From positions 12,400,001-12,464,000 of the forward strand of contig NC_063277.1 of assembly GCF_910591885.1 (NCBI RefSeq): a DNA stretch of 64,000 nucleotides, given 5' to 3'. Position numbers and translations under genes: made by a program. This document shows, in pieces, positions 49,249-61,640 of this stretch (position 1 is its first letter; each line of letters opens with the position of its first letter). This DNA is from Bombus terrestris. Lineage: Eukaryota; Arthropoda; Insecta; Hymenoptera; Apidae. Under the pieces are notes generated by a model. It searched no databases. It was given only the letters and a program-made list of their open reading frames with translations, and was not told the origin of the DNA.

Positions 49249-51891
49249 TTTGCCAACAATGACACGATAATTGAAAATTCGTTATTCGAAAATTATACGA
49301 TCGTTTGTACTGCGACCGAAAGTTGGAAACCAGTTTAGGAGTCTTCATAATTCAATCCAGAGCGTCAATTATAAGCTTACCAGCTGACTATGAGCACCGT
49401 GCTACAGTTAATCCCATTAACCTTGATTACCATAAACGTTATTTTCAGTACGATTTTCAAGGTATTAGATATCGTTGATAAACGCAAATGATCAATTTCG
49501 TTTACTCCGACGATAAACAAGCATTAGAGCAATTAGTGTGTTAGTGTTAGCACGTTGAACACAATTTTATCTCGAAGAGCGTTATCAAAACGACGAAAGA
49601 TAATTGTTGCACGGCATTATCGTACGTATATGATAAAATATCAGAATATAATATCTTTATTTTGAGATAAAATTTACATCCAGTGATACGTGAAAGTATT
49701 CGAATACTTACAAAAATCTCCTGCGAATATATGGCAATGTGCGTTGCACGAAATTTCAAATTTTAAAATTTCATTAGCGCTAAGAAAAATTGCATACATG
49801 TACGCAAAATGAAAATTATAGTTGACTACATATCGTCAAAATATAGATAGTGATCTGATAAATATTTGATCCTAATATTCAGCTTATTCGTATTTTATCA
49901 TTGTGCTTTTCATGAATAAAGTACTTAAAAATTCGAAAACAAGATATTTGAAACACTGAATAACAGTGTTAACAATACTCGCGCATCGACCATATTATCT
50001 ACCATACATATGGAACAATATTTCAGAATACAGAAAATTGACAAAATAAAAATTCAATGCAGCGTCGCAAACGAGCTTTACTTTGCCAAAAACACTTGTG
50101 AAAGCCTGAAAAAGACCAAAACATTTTTAAAACATTCGTTCAGAAAGAAAAAATATCGCTATTTTTTCAATATATTTTTTTTTTTCTTCTTCTATTTTCC
50201 ATCCATCATTCTACGTGTTCGCCACTCGAACAGTTGTCCAACGAGTGATCTTTGACATAACATCGCTGGCGCGTGTCACGGTTAACGGGATCGATTTTAA
50301 GCACCGTGAACCGTGCTTGCTCTGCTGCTTGTTCTATTAGCGCGATTCAATTAATTTAGAGCAATGCACCACAGCACACGCTTCGTGGAAAAATCGTGCG
50401 ACGAAATTGGAAAACAGAAATTGGAACGGAAGCCACGTACGCGTCGAGTCTAACGTTTATACGCGTCTTCGTTCTATAATACATGCACGTGCTCTCGCCA
50501 GATATAATCTTCGTGAAGCTAGAATCGCGACATATGTGAGAAGCGTTATTACACATTTTGAAAATAAGCAGATCTTGTCTGTCGAGTCAAGTTTCCTTTC
50601 CTCAAGCTGTGTCTTCCGTGTCTTACCCTAAGTATGTTGTTTCGTTTTTAGGCTTTAATTGGCGAATTAAGTTGTTGTATGCTGTCGAGTGTTAAACTTT
50701 CTAACAGTGTCTCGTCTTAGTCAATCGAGAATCTTGAAACATTGGAAAATTGTTTTTCTTCTACGTAATTTATATAATTCGTATTGTTTATTCGTCCGTT
50801 TCATAATATTCTTAACTTCTTTTAAATATTTCACTGTTTCAATATATATACAGGAACATGGGTTTTGCATGATTTTTATTTACGAATACCAACCGTAAAA
50901 GAAGAAAACTTACAACGATGTACATGTAAATAGGCACTAACACTTTTGACAATTTTATTGAAATTAAATATCACATATTTTACGCGATTTTAAGAAAACA
51001 TATTATTTCTATTCGTACATCGATTCAGAAGGTTCTTATCTTCATGACAAATGTTCAACTTTAGGTCAAATTATATATATTGATAGGGAGTAGCTGGTTG
51101 AAATATTTATTACGTAATAACGTAATATTTAAATTGTTTGGAGCCATTCTAGTTTGGTTATGAAAGAGGTCTCATATGGAGGATTAGACGAGGCCGACAA
51201 ATAGCCACGTATAACTCCTACAACCCTTTCGTTACACTAGAAGCAGTCGATATTACACCACCACTAAACAGCGCGCCATAAGTGTGCATTAACTATGTGG
51301 ACGGTAAATACGTAATACAATAACAGTACGCTAGAAGTGTACATTAACCACGTGGACAGTGTATAGCTACCCCATAAGCGTAAAATAATTACCATACTTT
51401 TATTTCATATATGATAATATCATTCGCATAATAATATTAGTATTAATATATAATTTAATAATATCATTTCTTTTTGTATTTTATTTATCGTGATCAAACT
51501 GAGGATGTTTATGCAAATTCGTATTTTTGCAGGTATAATTAAAAAGATGGAACTTTATATGTAGTAAATTGTTTTATCTACTAAACGTTATAAAGAATAC
51601 CGTACCTTGGATATTTTATGTATTTTTTGCGTATTATGCACTATGTAAGTTTTTGCTTTAAATTTCCTATAAACTTAGCAGCCTAGTTGATATATATCGT
51701 GAATGACTAAAAAATTTGTAAAATATTATTTTCCTCCAGCTATGAAGTTCGTAAATATAAATTATAGATATTGTTATAAATAACGATATACCTTCACGGT
51801 AAGACTTTTTCTTTAATTAAACGAAACATGCAGCTTTCAAATGCCACGGCATTTCTCGGACAGTTTTAATGATCGAAGGATATTCTTTCTA
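49249..51891. other. Non-coding stretch
   Basis: Short chance frames only. Two related words, GTGTGCATTAACTATGTGGACGGTA and GTGTACATTAACCACGTGGACAGTG, occur at 51280-51302 and 51337-51361, a 57-bp duplication. Confidence 0.5.
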
Positions 51892-52338
51892 TTGTTTTTA
51901 ATAAAATTATACGCTACTTGTCGATATTTAAACAGCTATTGGCATCGAATTTATCGTAATAATTTCATTTCATTGAAATATTATAGTTAACTCACTGTGG
52001 CAAGAAACTGGGTTATCCAAAAATAATAAATAACATATTATTGTTTTTAATAAAATTATACGCTACTTGCCGATATTTAAACAGCTATTGCCATCGAATT
52101 TATCGTAATAATTTCATTTCATTGAAATACTATAGTTAACTCACTGTGGCAAGAAACTGGGTTATCCAAAAATAATAAATAACATATTATTGTTTTCAAT
52201 AAAATTACAGACTACCTGCTGATATTTAAACAGCTATTGCCATTGAATTTATCGTAATAATTTCATTTCATTGAAATACTATAGTTAACTCATTGTGGCA
52301 AGAAACTGGGTTATCCAAAAATAATATATAACATATTA
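51892..52338. repeat. Three-copy 149-bp tandem repeat
   Basis: Three head-to-tail units start at 51892, 52041 and 52190, all spaced exactly 149 bp. Each holds TTTAAACAGCTATTG, ATTTCATTTCATTGAAAT and CACTGTGGCAAGAAACTGGG (third copy CATTGTGG). Copies differ at only a few positions, the third being the most divergent, so the array is recent compared with the other decayed arrays here. No open frame. Confidence 0.95.
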
Positions 52339-55275
52339 TTGATTAAAAGCGTTATCGAACATACATATCACGTTTATACAATTTCTGCGTATTACTTCCA
52401 CTTCCTGATTCTTAATGATGGAATCAAAAATAACACGAAATATACGGTTGAATAATAAATCGGGCACGTACGTTTCGTAGTAGGAGGAACGTTTCGCTCG
52501 AAAAGGAACTTAAAAAGATAGCGAATGGCTTCGTAAACAGTTTGCTATCTGTTATCGGAAAGAAGATGAAACCTGTGAATCGCGAGTGGAGAATAAATTC
52601 CAAAGGAACGACCCATCCTCTGCGAAATTATAAAAATAACTGAAGATCTTTAAAAACGACAGGAAGCGAATTAGGGGGAATGAAAGGACGAAATGTGACG
52701 GTTATTCATCGCGAGAAATCTCGTTAGAGGCATTACAAAGTGAATTGTGAATTTCATTTTCGCGAATATTATTTCTGTCGAGGAATCAACTCACATTCTC
52801 GTGACGAACAGCCTACGGTGTGCATCTGGTAAAAAAAGAAAATTAGTCTTTTATGAGACTTATAATCTCATTTCGTTGCAATTAATCGCGTTTTATAGAG
52901 TTTCGCTACAGATATTCCTAATCATTGTCTGGGTAGAGACAAGTTTCGAGAAGAGGAAGATGCTTGTAGAATTTAGTTCGGTAGATTTAGATTCATTCAC
53001 ACTTTTAGTACTTTTATTACTATGGAGCTGACGAAAAAATGCTTTTATTACACGGGGCATATAGTTCGAACTATAAGCAATTTTCTGCATAATAACAGAC
53101 GAATATCGGTAAATTTAAAATCATTAGCGAGATAATAAAAATATAGAGATATTATCATAAGATACAAGAATAGAAGAAGGTCGAAGTAAGTGATTAAATT
53201 AAACGACTGGAAATAAAGGATATTCGAATAAATAAATTGATACAAGTAGATGAATGGAAGACAGCAAAGCACGAAGAATAAGAAGAAAAGAAAGAGATGA
53301 AGAACTTTAATCTCTGTTCTACGAGAGACTACTATAAAATTCTCAGTCCAGAGAAAATCAAATTCTACGTTGTCTACTAATCCACATATATCGCCCATCT
53401 CATCTAATTAAGAATAACTTCATTAGGTATACGTTAGGTTTGGCAAAGCCATCCTAAAATTAACAAACACTTGCGGGCTTCGTGCGAAAGCGTTTACTCG
53501 AGCTTAGATTAAACTCAAACCACTTTACCTTCATTTAATAAAGAAGCAAGACCTCCTTGGAAAGAACCAATTTTTTCTTTCAAAATAAACATCGAAAAGT
53601 TTTCATCAAAATACAACAAAAAAAAAAAAGAATTGAAAAAGAACTATTAAACATCTGCAACCACTCGTTCACCCAACTAACTCTAAAACCAAAGCCTGGC
53701 TTCATCACAGAATGAAGGAACTGTATCCATTGGGACAAGTTTATTCGTGGTAACATGGCGTACGTCGCGTTGTTTCGTTTAATTGACGGAAGAACCGGAA
53801 AGAAAATAAAAAAGCACGCAACGCGGTGAAAAAAGCTCGTCGAGACGAACAATACGTAATAAACAGCAAAACGAGAGTTTCGTTATTACAGACGTGCCCC
53901 CTCGGCCTTCGACAGTTTTTCTACTTTAAATCGATTTGAATCGGAAGGTTTTTACCAGCTGCCTGTTTCACGTTCTCCTCGCGGATCCTCGCACCGAGTT
54001 CTGATTTTAAAGATTCACGCGCCACCAGATGGAAAATGCAGGATTTTTGTCTGTGTCGAGGGTGTTTCTGTTGATCGACATCGACAACTTTCTTCATTCA
54101 TTCAATGTCTTGTTTAGGATTCCTTCGTGACACTACATGAAATGGAATTTTGTTTCACGAAATGGAATTTTTATTTGAACTTGATTTATGTGGAATTTTT
54201 GGTCGGGTCGAGGTGATTTCAGTAAAGTAATTTTATAAAGTAGCAGAATTTTTATAGACTGTTTTGTCCTGCCAGAAAATTAATTGGTTCAAACCCTAGC
54301 GATTTCTCAATGTCATTAACCACAAGTATCGTTGCTTAGAAGACGACGCAGGAAAGCTCTATGCATAAAGAAATATAAAGAGCGACGACGCTATAAACAT
54401 TATTCTTTAAAATTCACATTGGGATTTACGATTATTTAGACAACCTCATTTCAGCAAATAAAGTCATGGAAGTGAGTTATAGATTTGTCGAAAAATCGAA
54501 CGCTGATTACATATTTATGAACGCCGACTATATTTCTAGACACTGAAATTGAAGGGTCCACAAAGATAAAGTGGATCAATTTGATTTCTGAGTGGTTTAA
54601 ATGTACGCAACATTTCGGACAATTTTCTTCTACAATGATCCACCACTATACTTCATTCTCGTCATAGTTGTCTTTATAATTTCAAGGTAACGATCGCGAC
54701 ACATCTATCCAAGCATTTTTGTTTCACGAAACCTCCTATCTTCGTCAACCATCGTCAAATCCATCGAATAAGGAACAAAGAAGGGAAGAATTACTAAAAA
54801 GCGATGGAAGCTTCTCCAGAGCTTTGTGTTTTTCCATCGAACGCTTCAGACCCTTGCTCTGCTGGTAGCTGGCATCGCTCGAGAAACATTTACCCCGAGT
54901 CTGTTTGGACGGTCGACGAGACACGAGGTCTCAAGCCTTGAAGAAGAACGCTTGACACGAATACGGGAAATGAGATGGAAATATGATTTGTAGCTGTCGC
55001 CTTGCGGGGCTTATTAGAAGCGAACAGAGAGAAACATTCGACCGACATCCTCTTCAATTACGTCGTTTCAACTCGGCAAAGAGAAATCACATTAATGTTC
55101 GGCAAACAACTGGTCCGCGGACGCGAGTCTTCCAGTCGAATAGTTTTCCAGCCTTTGATATGTTAATTTCCTCGAGATTCTCCTATCCTGGCCAAAGAGC
55201 CAATGTCTTTTTCCTTCGTTGCTGTGTTTTCTTTCTGGCGCCAAGCCTGTCCTTATTTAAATCTGATTATAGATG
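52339..55275. other. Non-coding stretch
   Basis: Frames at 52747-53031, 53048-53398 and 53580-53852 show no family. The 54.8-55.2 kb segment is moderately GC-rich without a supportable exon. Confidence 0.45.
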
Positions 55276-55930
55276 GACTTATACTACTTGGACGATGATT
55301 GAATCAGTTCGAGTATTTGGTTGACCGAAGAAATGATTTCCGTGAGGTTTCTAAGGTCAGATTTTGCTTGTGTTGTTTGTTCGATTGTGGCTTCAAGCAC
55401 GCGTTACGTAGAAATCATGGAAGCTTCTATAATGCTCGACTTATACTATTTGAATGATGATCGGGTTACTCGTACTACTTGTAATGTAAACTGCTTGGAA
55501 AAAATTGTAAACTACCGAAATAATGTTTCTGTGACTTCTTTGAAATCTGATTTATTTGCGTTCTCCGTACAATCGCGATTGAAAGTGTGTACTAATTAAA
55601 AATTGCAGAGATTATCATAATGCTTGACTTGTACCACTTGGGGGATAATCGACTACTTGGTTGAATGGAGTGATATTTCTGCGACTTCGTCGAAATCAAA
55701 TTTATCTGCAGTCGTCATACAATCGCGGTTTCAAGTGTGTACTACTTCGATGTTACAGATATGATCATAATGCTTGACTTATACTACTTGGATGGTAATT
55801 GGGTTACTTGCATTATTTCATTCAATATGGAGTGACAGTTTCTGTGACACTGTAGTGTAGATTTATTTTGTCTGTTTCATCGATCATAGTTTGAGGTGTG
55901 TATTATTTAGAAATAGTGGAAATCTCCACA
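55276..55930. repeat. Decayed tandem array with a GACTTATACTACTTGG anchor
   Basis: The anchor or a close variant recurs at 55276, 55438, 55626 and 55776 (spacings 162, 188, 150). Shared downstream words include GTTTCTGTGAC, ACAATCGCG and AAGTGTGTACTA. Units have diverged by substitutions and small indels. The open frames at 54983-55324 and 55321-55599 run into this repeat and are not taken as genes. Confidence 0.75.
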
Positions 55931-56340
55931 GTAATATGTCAATTAAAAATGTGTAACATAATTTGTATTTTAGTCACGTGAAAGTATTTTTTGGATGGGA
56001 AGATATCAATTGTTTTAACTAAAATGTAATTAGTCTGCGATATAATATTCTTTGTTACTCGTGTTTATTTCTCACCAATCTGACGATTCGTTCATTCCAT
56101 CGCTGTTGACTTCTTCATTTTTGTCATTAAAATATATTTCCAGTGTCTCTAAAATCCGATTTAGAATAACGAACGTTTTTCCTATCATAAAGTTTCATAA
56201 CGATTTAAACGAGTTACCAGTCTGTCCAAGAAAAATCATGAAAAGTATCTCGACAAGAAATATACAAGTACGAATTTCATACTTTATATAAGTACAAGTT
56301 TTCATTGTACTTATATGTGTGTAATAAAACTTTTCGTTGG

Positions 56341-56960
56341 TGCGCCAGTACGACGAAGTTATAGTAAGGTTACGTGTTTGATAAATCTTCCATTTCGACT
56401 ACTTGTACGTCGTACGAAGTCGTGGTTATGCTACTTGCGTTATTAAATTTTCACTTAGGCTTCTTGCATGGACGAAGTCATGGTTGTTCTACCTGCATCA
56501 TTAAACCGTCTCCTGTACTATTTGTCTGACAAAAGTCATAGATGCGTCACTAAAAGAAAATCATTGTGTCTCTTTTATTAATAAAAATTCCTGGAGAGAA
56601 AAAGAGAGAGAGAGAGAGATGGAAAATACGTTCTACTATTTGTGATACAAAAATCGTGATTGTACTACATAGACTGTTAAACTTTCAGTTAGACTTTTTG
56701 TACCGCTGAAGTTGTGGTACTGTCAGCTGTACTACTTGTCTGACAAGTGTTACAAATATACCACTGCGAAAAAGTCATTACCACGTTTCTCGTATTAATT
56801 AGAACATTTTTCTAAAAAAATTCTTAAGCATTTATAATAAGCATTTCATTCGTCAATTTTGTATTAGAAATTTTCAGTTTTATTATTTTTGCCACGATCT
56901 CGATTGTACTACTGTTTCGTACGGTTATACTACTCGTCTGAAGAATATACGAATATATAC
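56341..56960. repeat. Decayed short-period array (about 58 bp)
   Basis: ACGAAGTCGTGGTTATGCTACTTG at 56414 recurs 58 bp on as ACGAAGTCATGGTTGTTCTACCTG, followed by further degraded copies (AAAAGTCATAGATG, AAAATCGTGATTGTACTAC, TGAAGTTGTGGTACTG). The ACTACTTG word is shared with the array at 55276-55930, so the two may have a common origin. A (GA)n run at about 56602-56619 interrupts it. Confidence 0.6.
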
Positions 56961-57629
56961 ACGCAATATAAATTCTAAAATTTTGTGTATGTACTACATC
57001 CTCGAATCAACAATTTTAAAGCACTATCGAAAAGCTTGGAGATAAAAAAGATACTCGTTAACCATCTGTACCTACCTAATTGGTACCAACAAAAAGCATT
57101 AACGTGATTACAAAAAAGCAACGCCAATTTCACCGTTTGCAGAGAATCTTCTATTTCTACCATTTATACCTTCCACTTTTCCTTCAATCTTTTTCCTCCC
57201 CCGAGCTTCTCCTATTTCTTTCTACACATTAATCGCCCTACTTTTACTATAGAGTGTTCACCTGCTTGTTAAGATTAACATAATTACTTGTCTGTCTTTT
57301 GCTACCCCTTTTCACTATCAGTAAATTTCTAAACACATAATTAAATTTCATAATTTGTCCAGTCCATATGATAATAAATATCGTTTTCGATTGGCATACT
57401 GAAATAACCAATTGTTCAAATATATATGTTATAATAACTAATCATTCAGTTCCTACGAACCTAACCAAAACCTAACCAACCTACAATAAAGGCAACGAGT
57501 TAAACAGTAAAGACAACTTATCAATTCAAGTAAAAGAAGAAATAAAGTAAGATATCAGAATAAAAGGCTAGATAAAATAATAAAAAAAATATAATAATAT
57601 AATAAAATAAAAGGCTAAATAAAGGCTAA

Positions 57630-57719
57630 GAGGGCTATTTAATAGCATTTAGTAGCCCTCAATTGAGCTCGCTAATGAAATTGACTGCCTCCAAAATACC
57701 GAGCAGCAAAAGCTGCTCG
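57630..57719. other. Two adjacent hairpins
   Basis: GAGGGCTA (57630-57637) pairs with TAGCCCTC (57653-57660). Forty bases on, CGAGCAGC-AAAA-GCTGCTCG (57700-57719) is a perfect 8-bp stem with a four-base loop. The block is more GC-rich than the A-rich run before it, which carries GGCTAAATAAAGGCTAA repeats. It may be a structured RNA or the end of a mobile element. Confidence 0.5.
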
Positions 57720-57859
57720 CATCATCACCCTCTATATTCAATACACATACCCACATACTTGATCCCATGGAACACCGTGATACGCTTTCCAAGTAGAGGA
57801 TAAACTGGCACTCGAAACTTTTTCCCTCGATCTGGAGGTAATCATTGCTCGTGTTTTTC

Positions 57860-58440
57860 GACGACTCGTCAGGCGGACGCGATAACAGTGACGAAACGGC
57901 GAGATCAGAGCGTGAGCATCGAGTCTAGGGGTAGGTAGGCCTGTCTTTAGAACATCGAGGCAGCGCGTGCCACGGTTGCAGTGGCAAGAGACGTTAGAGG
58001 GAGATAAGAGAAGAAAGAGAGAATACAGAGAGGCCGAGAAAGAGGGAGAGACAATGGAATAGAAGGGAGAATGCCAGGGAGGCTTTTTCCGCGAGCTTCA
58101 AGTGGGCTGCAGTTAAAAATCCGCAGCAAATTAGCAGGGCGAGGGGGGAAAGCTGGCTATTGTTAATTTTGCCAGAGGCTGTAGGAAGTCGGTAACCGGT
58201 CGGACGATAAAGGGACAAAGGGTGTGGAGGGCTGCGGAGGGATGCGTTTCGCGGTGAATGGAGGGTTGAACGAAAATCGACCGGCGAAAGGAACCGTGTA
58301 AACCGAGGAAAAATTAGGGAGCGTCGGATGGTGGGAAAGCGAAGAACAAATAAATGCTCGAGAGATCGCTAGGGGGTTGAATGAATGGATGGAAACGACA
58401 AACGGGGTGAGATGAATAGGGAGAATAGTGAAAATGGCAC
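57860..58440. other. GC-rich, purine-biased non-coding island
   Basis: A/G-rich on + (GAGAGGGAGATAAGAGAAGAAAGAG, GGGCGAGGGGGGAAAGC). Minus-strand frames of 60-120 codons over it are Ser/Pro/Leu-rich by composition only. Likely regulatory or intronic; no gene supported. Confidence 0.35.
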
Positions 58441-59359
58441 AGTCTTTTCCTATCGTTGATGTTTCCTTTGTATCTTTTTGGAAAGCTTTGTTCCCGTTAT
58501 CGGTTAAAGAAATGCGGCTACTCAATACGATTTATTTATATTTTCAAGGCGTTTCAAAGTTGTTGGAAAGGATTGAAAAAGGATTTACATCGAGTTCTGG
58601 AGCTTTTAGTGGTTTTAGTAGTTGTTGAGTAGTGTTTAGTTCATTTTATTTTTGTCCAGTATAATAAGGGGAATAAGATAGTTTTAATGTTAATTAGTTT
58701 TGTTTTATTTAATAGTTGTAAGATGTTTAGAGTAATGGAGGAAATAAGGTGATTTTAATGAAGGAATTACATTGATTTTTGATGTTTTTGTATATAAATT
58801 TCTATATACAAATATTTGGAAATAATGTAACATGATACATAATGTTATTTCTGTGACTTTTTATAATTAGAAAGGTAATATATTTCGTTGAAAATCCTAT
58901 ACGGATTCACACTCTATTCAAACAATGGAGTATTACATATCTGTTCCAACATTCGTTTATTGCTAACGAATCTTGCACGGTTTTTATTATCGAGATTAAA
59001 CAACACGACACTACGAGCTTCGTGGTTCGTTTGCCGTGCAACCGCAAACTGCCGGAGCAAACACATTGACCGCTATAGTGTTTATCCGTGTGCTCGGAGT
59101 TTAGTTAAGTCCGGCTGACTTAAATGTTCGACAAATACGAATGACAAACGTACGCATAGCGAATATTCGACGAAAAATTCGAAAGAACGATTCTTCGAAA
59201 TTTTTAATCATTTTTACCTCCTATAGTAATTATTGTGAAAAATGCCTGTTGTTTTATTTATTTTACTTATATAACAAATTATTGCAAAAGGAGGATTATT
59301 AACTATTTAACAGAGAATATGTCTCTTCTATATCCTAAAAAAGTTTTTTAATCTATAGA

Positions 59360-59880
59360 AATTTGTTAAAGAATCCGGGGGAAATTTTTTGAAATTTTAC
59401 CAAAAAGAATTCTTCGTGATGTACAACAATAAAAATTCGCTTCTTCAAATACCAGAGGAAATTCTACGAGAGTAGAAATGATTATAAATTTAAGAAGAAT
59501 GATTCTTTCTTTAACTACAGTGAAGTTTCTTAATTCCAGAGAAAACTCTCGAAAGCGTAAGAACAAAGAATTCTTTAAAGCTCCAGCAAGGAACATCCCT
59601 CTTTTTTTTTCACAATCCAGCTTTCTAAGTTTATTATAGAGCCTCTCTACTTTCTTAAATCCGCATAAAAATCCATCACAGAGTCCAGACAAAATCATGC
59701 AAATGTTAAGAAAAGGGGAATTCTTAAACATCCAGAGAGATCCAAAGATTCTTTTTGCAAAGTCTAACACGATTCTCTAAGCTTGGAGCAAAGTTCGTTA
59801 AAGAGCGGAGAAGAAATTCTCGAAAGTCGAGCACAGAAGAATTCTTAAAGATTCATTCTCTAAGCTGAAGAGAGTCCTTT
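59360..59880. repeat. Decayed array with AGAATTCTT word
   Basis: AAAGAATTCTT or GGAATTCTTAAA recurs near 59405, 59570, 59717 and 59849, with shared CCAGAG and GAAATTCT contexts. Period is irregular. The 134-codon minus frame across it (59366-59770) is read as repeat-derived, not a gene. Confidence 0.5.
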
Positions 59881-59889
59881 TTCTTTCTT

Positions 59890-61149
59890 AAATGTCTCGT
59901 CACGCAAGATACAGAATGATCCAAAACTGAGGTCATGTTTTTAAATGTGCTTTTAAAACGAACGAACAGACACAAAGAAAAATTCTACATTTTATTACAC
60001 GTTTACATTTCTCTAGGTTTTCATGTACTAAATTTTACAAAAGTTAAAATGATTGAAAATAAAAGTTAGAGAAGTCAGAGGTAACAGAAGTTGAAGTACA
60101 AATATCCTTTTAATTAATCGTTTGCAGAGTTAAAAGTTAGAAGTTATTTTCAGACATAGGTATCTTACTATATTTTTACAATATTCTTGTTACATCACAT
60201 CTTAATTAGCGCAATTAATACAAAATCGATTAATCACAATTTTAACTTCTCTTTCGCGTTAAATTATTCGAATTCAGTTACAAAGAAGATTCGACTTCTT
60301 CTTATTCTCCGGAACGAAAAATCATATGAAGATCATCGTCCATATATGCCATTAAATATATGAAAAAAGCCGTGATTGGCCAACTAATAATTCCTTAAGA
60401 TGAAATAGAGTGGAAAAATGAAAATAAAATGTTATTACCTTGGAAAAAGTCCACGTACGTAATTCTAAAAAAATTTGAATTATAACTTAAAATTGAATTA
60501 GTAAAATAATCGTTCTAATTTGGTGCTGAAAATGTTCAGTAGCCTCATCCTTTCATCTTTTCAAAGATAACAGAATACAAATTTTTGTCTAACATTCAAG
60601 AATTTGTCCATCTATTCGTAATAGCGTCAAAGGAGGTCGATTTACAGAACGATAATAATACAAATAATCATAAACTTCTTAGCACGTGAGTTTTGGAAGG
60701 ACGTGCAACGTCAAAGGCTCGAACGAAATCTCTTTATATGCTTCACGGTGTCTAGAATCGATGATGAGACCGGATGGTATTATCGAAGTCTTCGCTGCAA
60801 CGTGACTCGCTATTCTACCATGTGTGCCTCCAGATTTACGTGAGTCGAGTTTCGGATAAGTTCGGTATCATTTCGCCAATTTCCACTGAACAGACACGAA
60901 AACTTTGTCCCTGTGTCTACACACAGTTACAAGATTGTTTGGGGTGTTGTTAAATCAGTAAAATGTTTTTCTTTAAGCCAAATATTGTTGCTGATAACTG
61001 AGTGAGTCTAGCGGGATTGTGATTCGATGTGTTCGTTTATTATGATTGGTATGAATTTGAAATATTATTTGATTTATCGAGAAGTATAACTTGTGACGGA
61101 ATATAAAAGAAAAATGAACGGGGAAAATTTGTAAGAGGAAAAGAAATTA
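59890..61149. other. Non-coding AT-rich stretch
   Basis: No frame of note. A slightly GC-rich patch at 60680-60910 has no recognisable content. Confidence 0.5.
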
Positions 61150-61640
61150 CAATAAATTGTGATAAAGTAAAGAGGAACGAAGAACTTGGGCGAGAGAAAG
61201 ATCAGAAATCGATACAGGAACTACGAAATTACATAAATTGCTATGAATGAGTAGGTACTATAGTTAGAATTATATATACTTATGGTAAACTATGCAAGCA
61301 ATTGATGCGATTATAAATGAAAAAAGAACGAATTTGCGATAAAATAAATGGAAGTACAAAAGGTATGGAACAATTTGAACGGAAGAATGAATAAAATTAC
61401 TGCAACTATAAATGATGAAAGACAAAAATGGAATTTTGATAAAAGAAATGGGAAGCATAGGAAATGTGGAGCGATTTCAATAAAAGAAGGAGAACTCGTG
61501 GTAGATCGTGACAAAATAAGAACAGAAGCAAGGAATTGGAAAACTTTGGATGTACGAAGAATTTAGATAAAGGGAACAAGTATTGTGATAAACCGAGGTA
61601 AAATAAAAAGCAATGCAGAAAATGTGCAATAATTCTGATT
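61150..61640. repeat. Decayed A-rich array with GTGATAAA word
   Basis: TGTGATAAAGTAAAGAGGAACGAAG (61157), TGCGATAAAATAAATGGAAG (61336), TTTGATAAAAGAAATGGGAAG (61436), CGTGACAAAATAAGAACAGAAG (61507) and TGTGATAAACCGAGGTAAAATA (61585) look like diverged copies of one unit. The small open frames here follow from low stop density in A/G-rich repeats. Confidence 0.45.

Noticed and set aside
54280..54300. tRNA-like T-loop GGTTCAAACCC
   Set aside because: The flanking bases do not form the T stem and no acceptor or anticodon arm is found upstream.
54983..55599. Two adjacent plus-strand frames of 113 and 92 codons
   Set aside because: They lead into or lie within the decayed tandem array, with no family or splice support.
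58163..58525. 120-codon minus-strand frame
   Set aside because: Follows from purine-rich + strand composition; no domain or start context.
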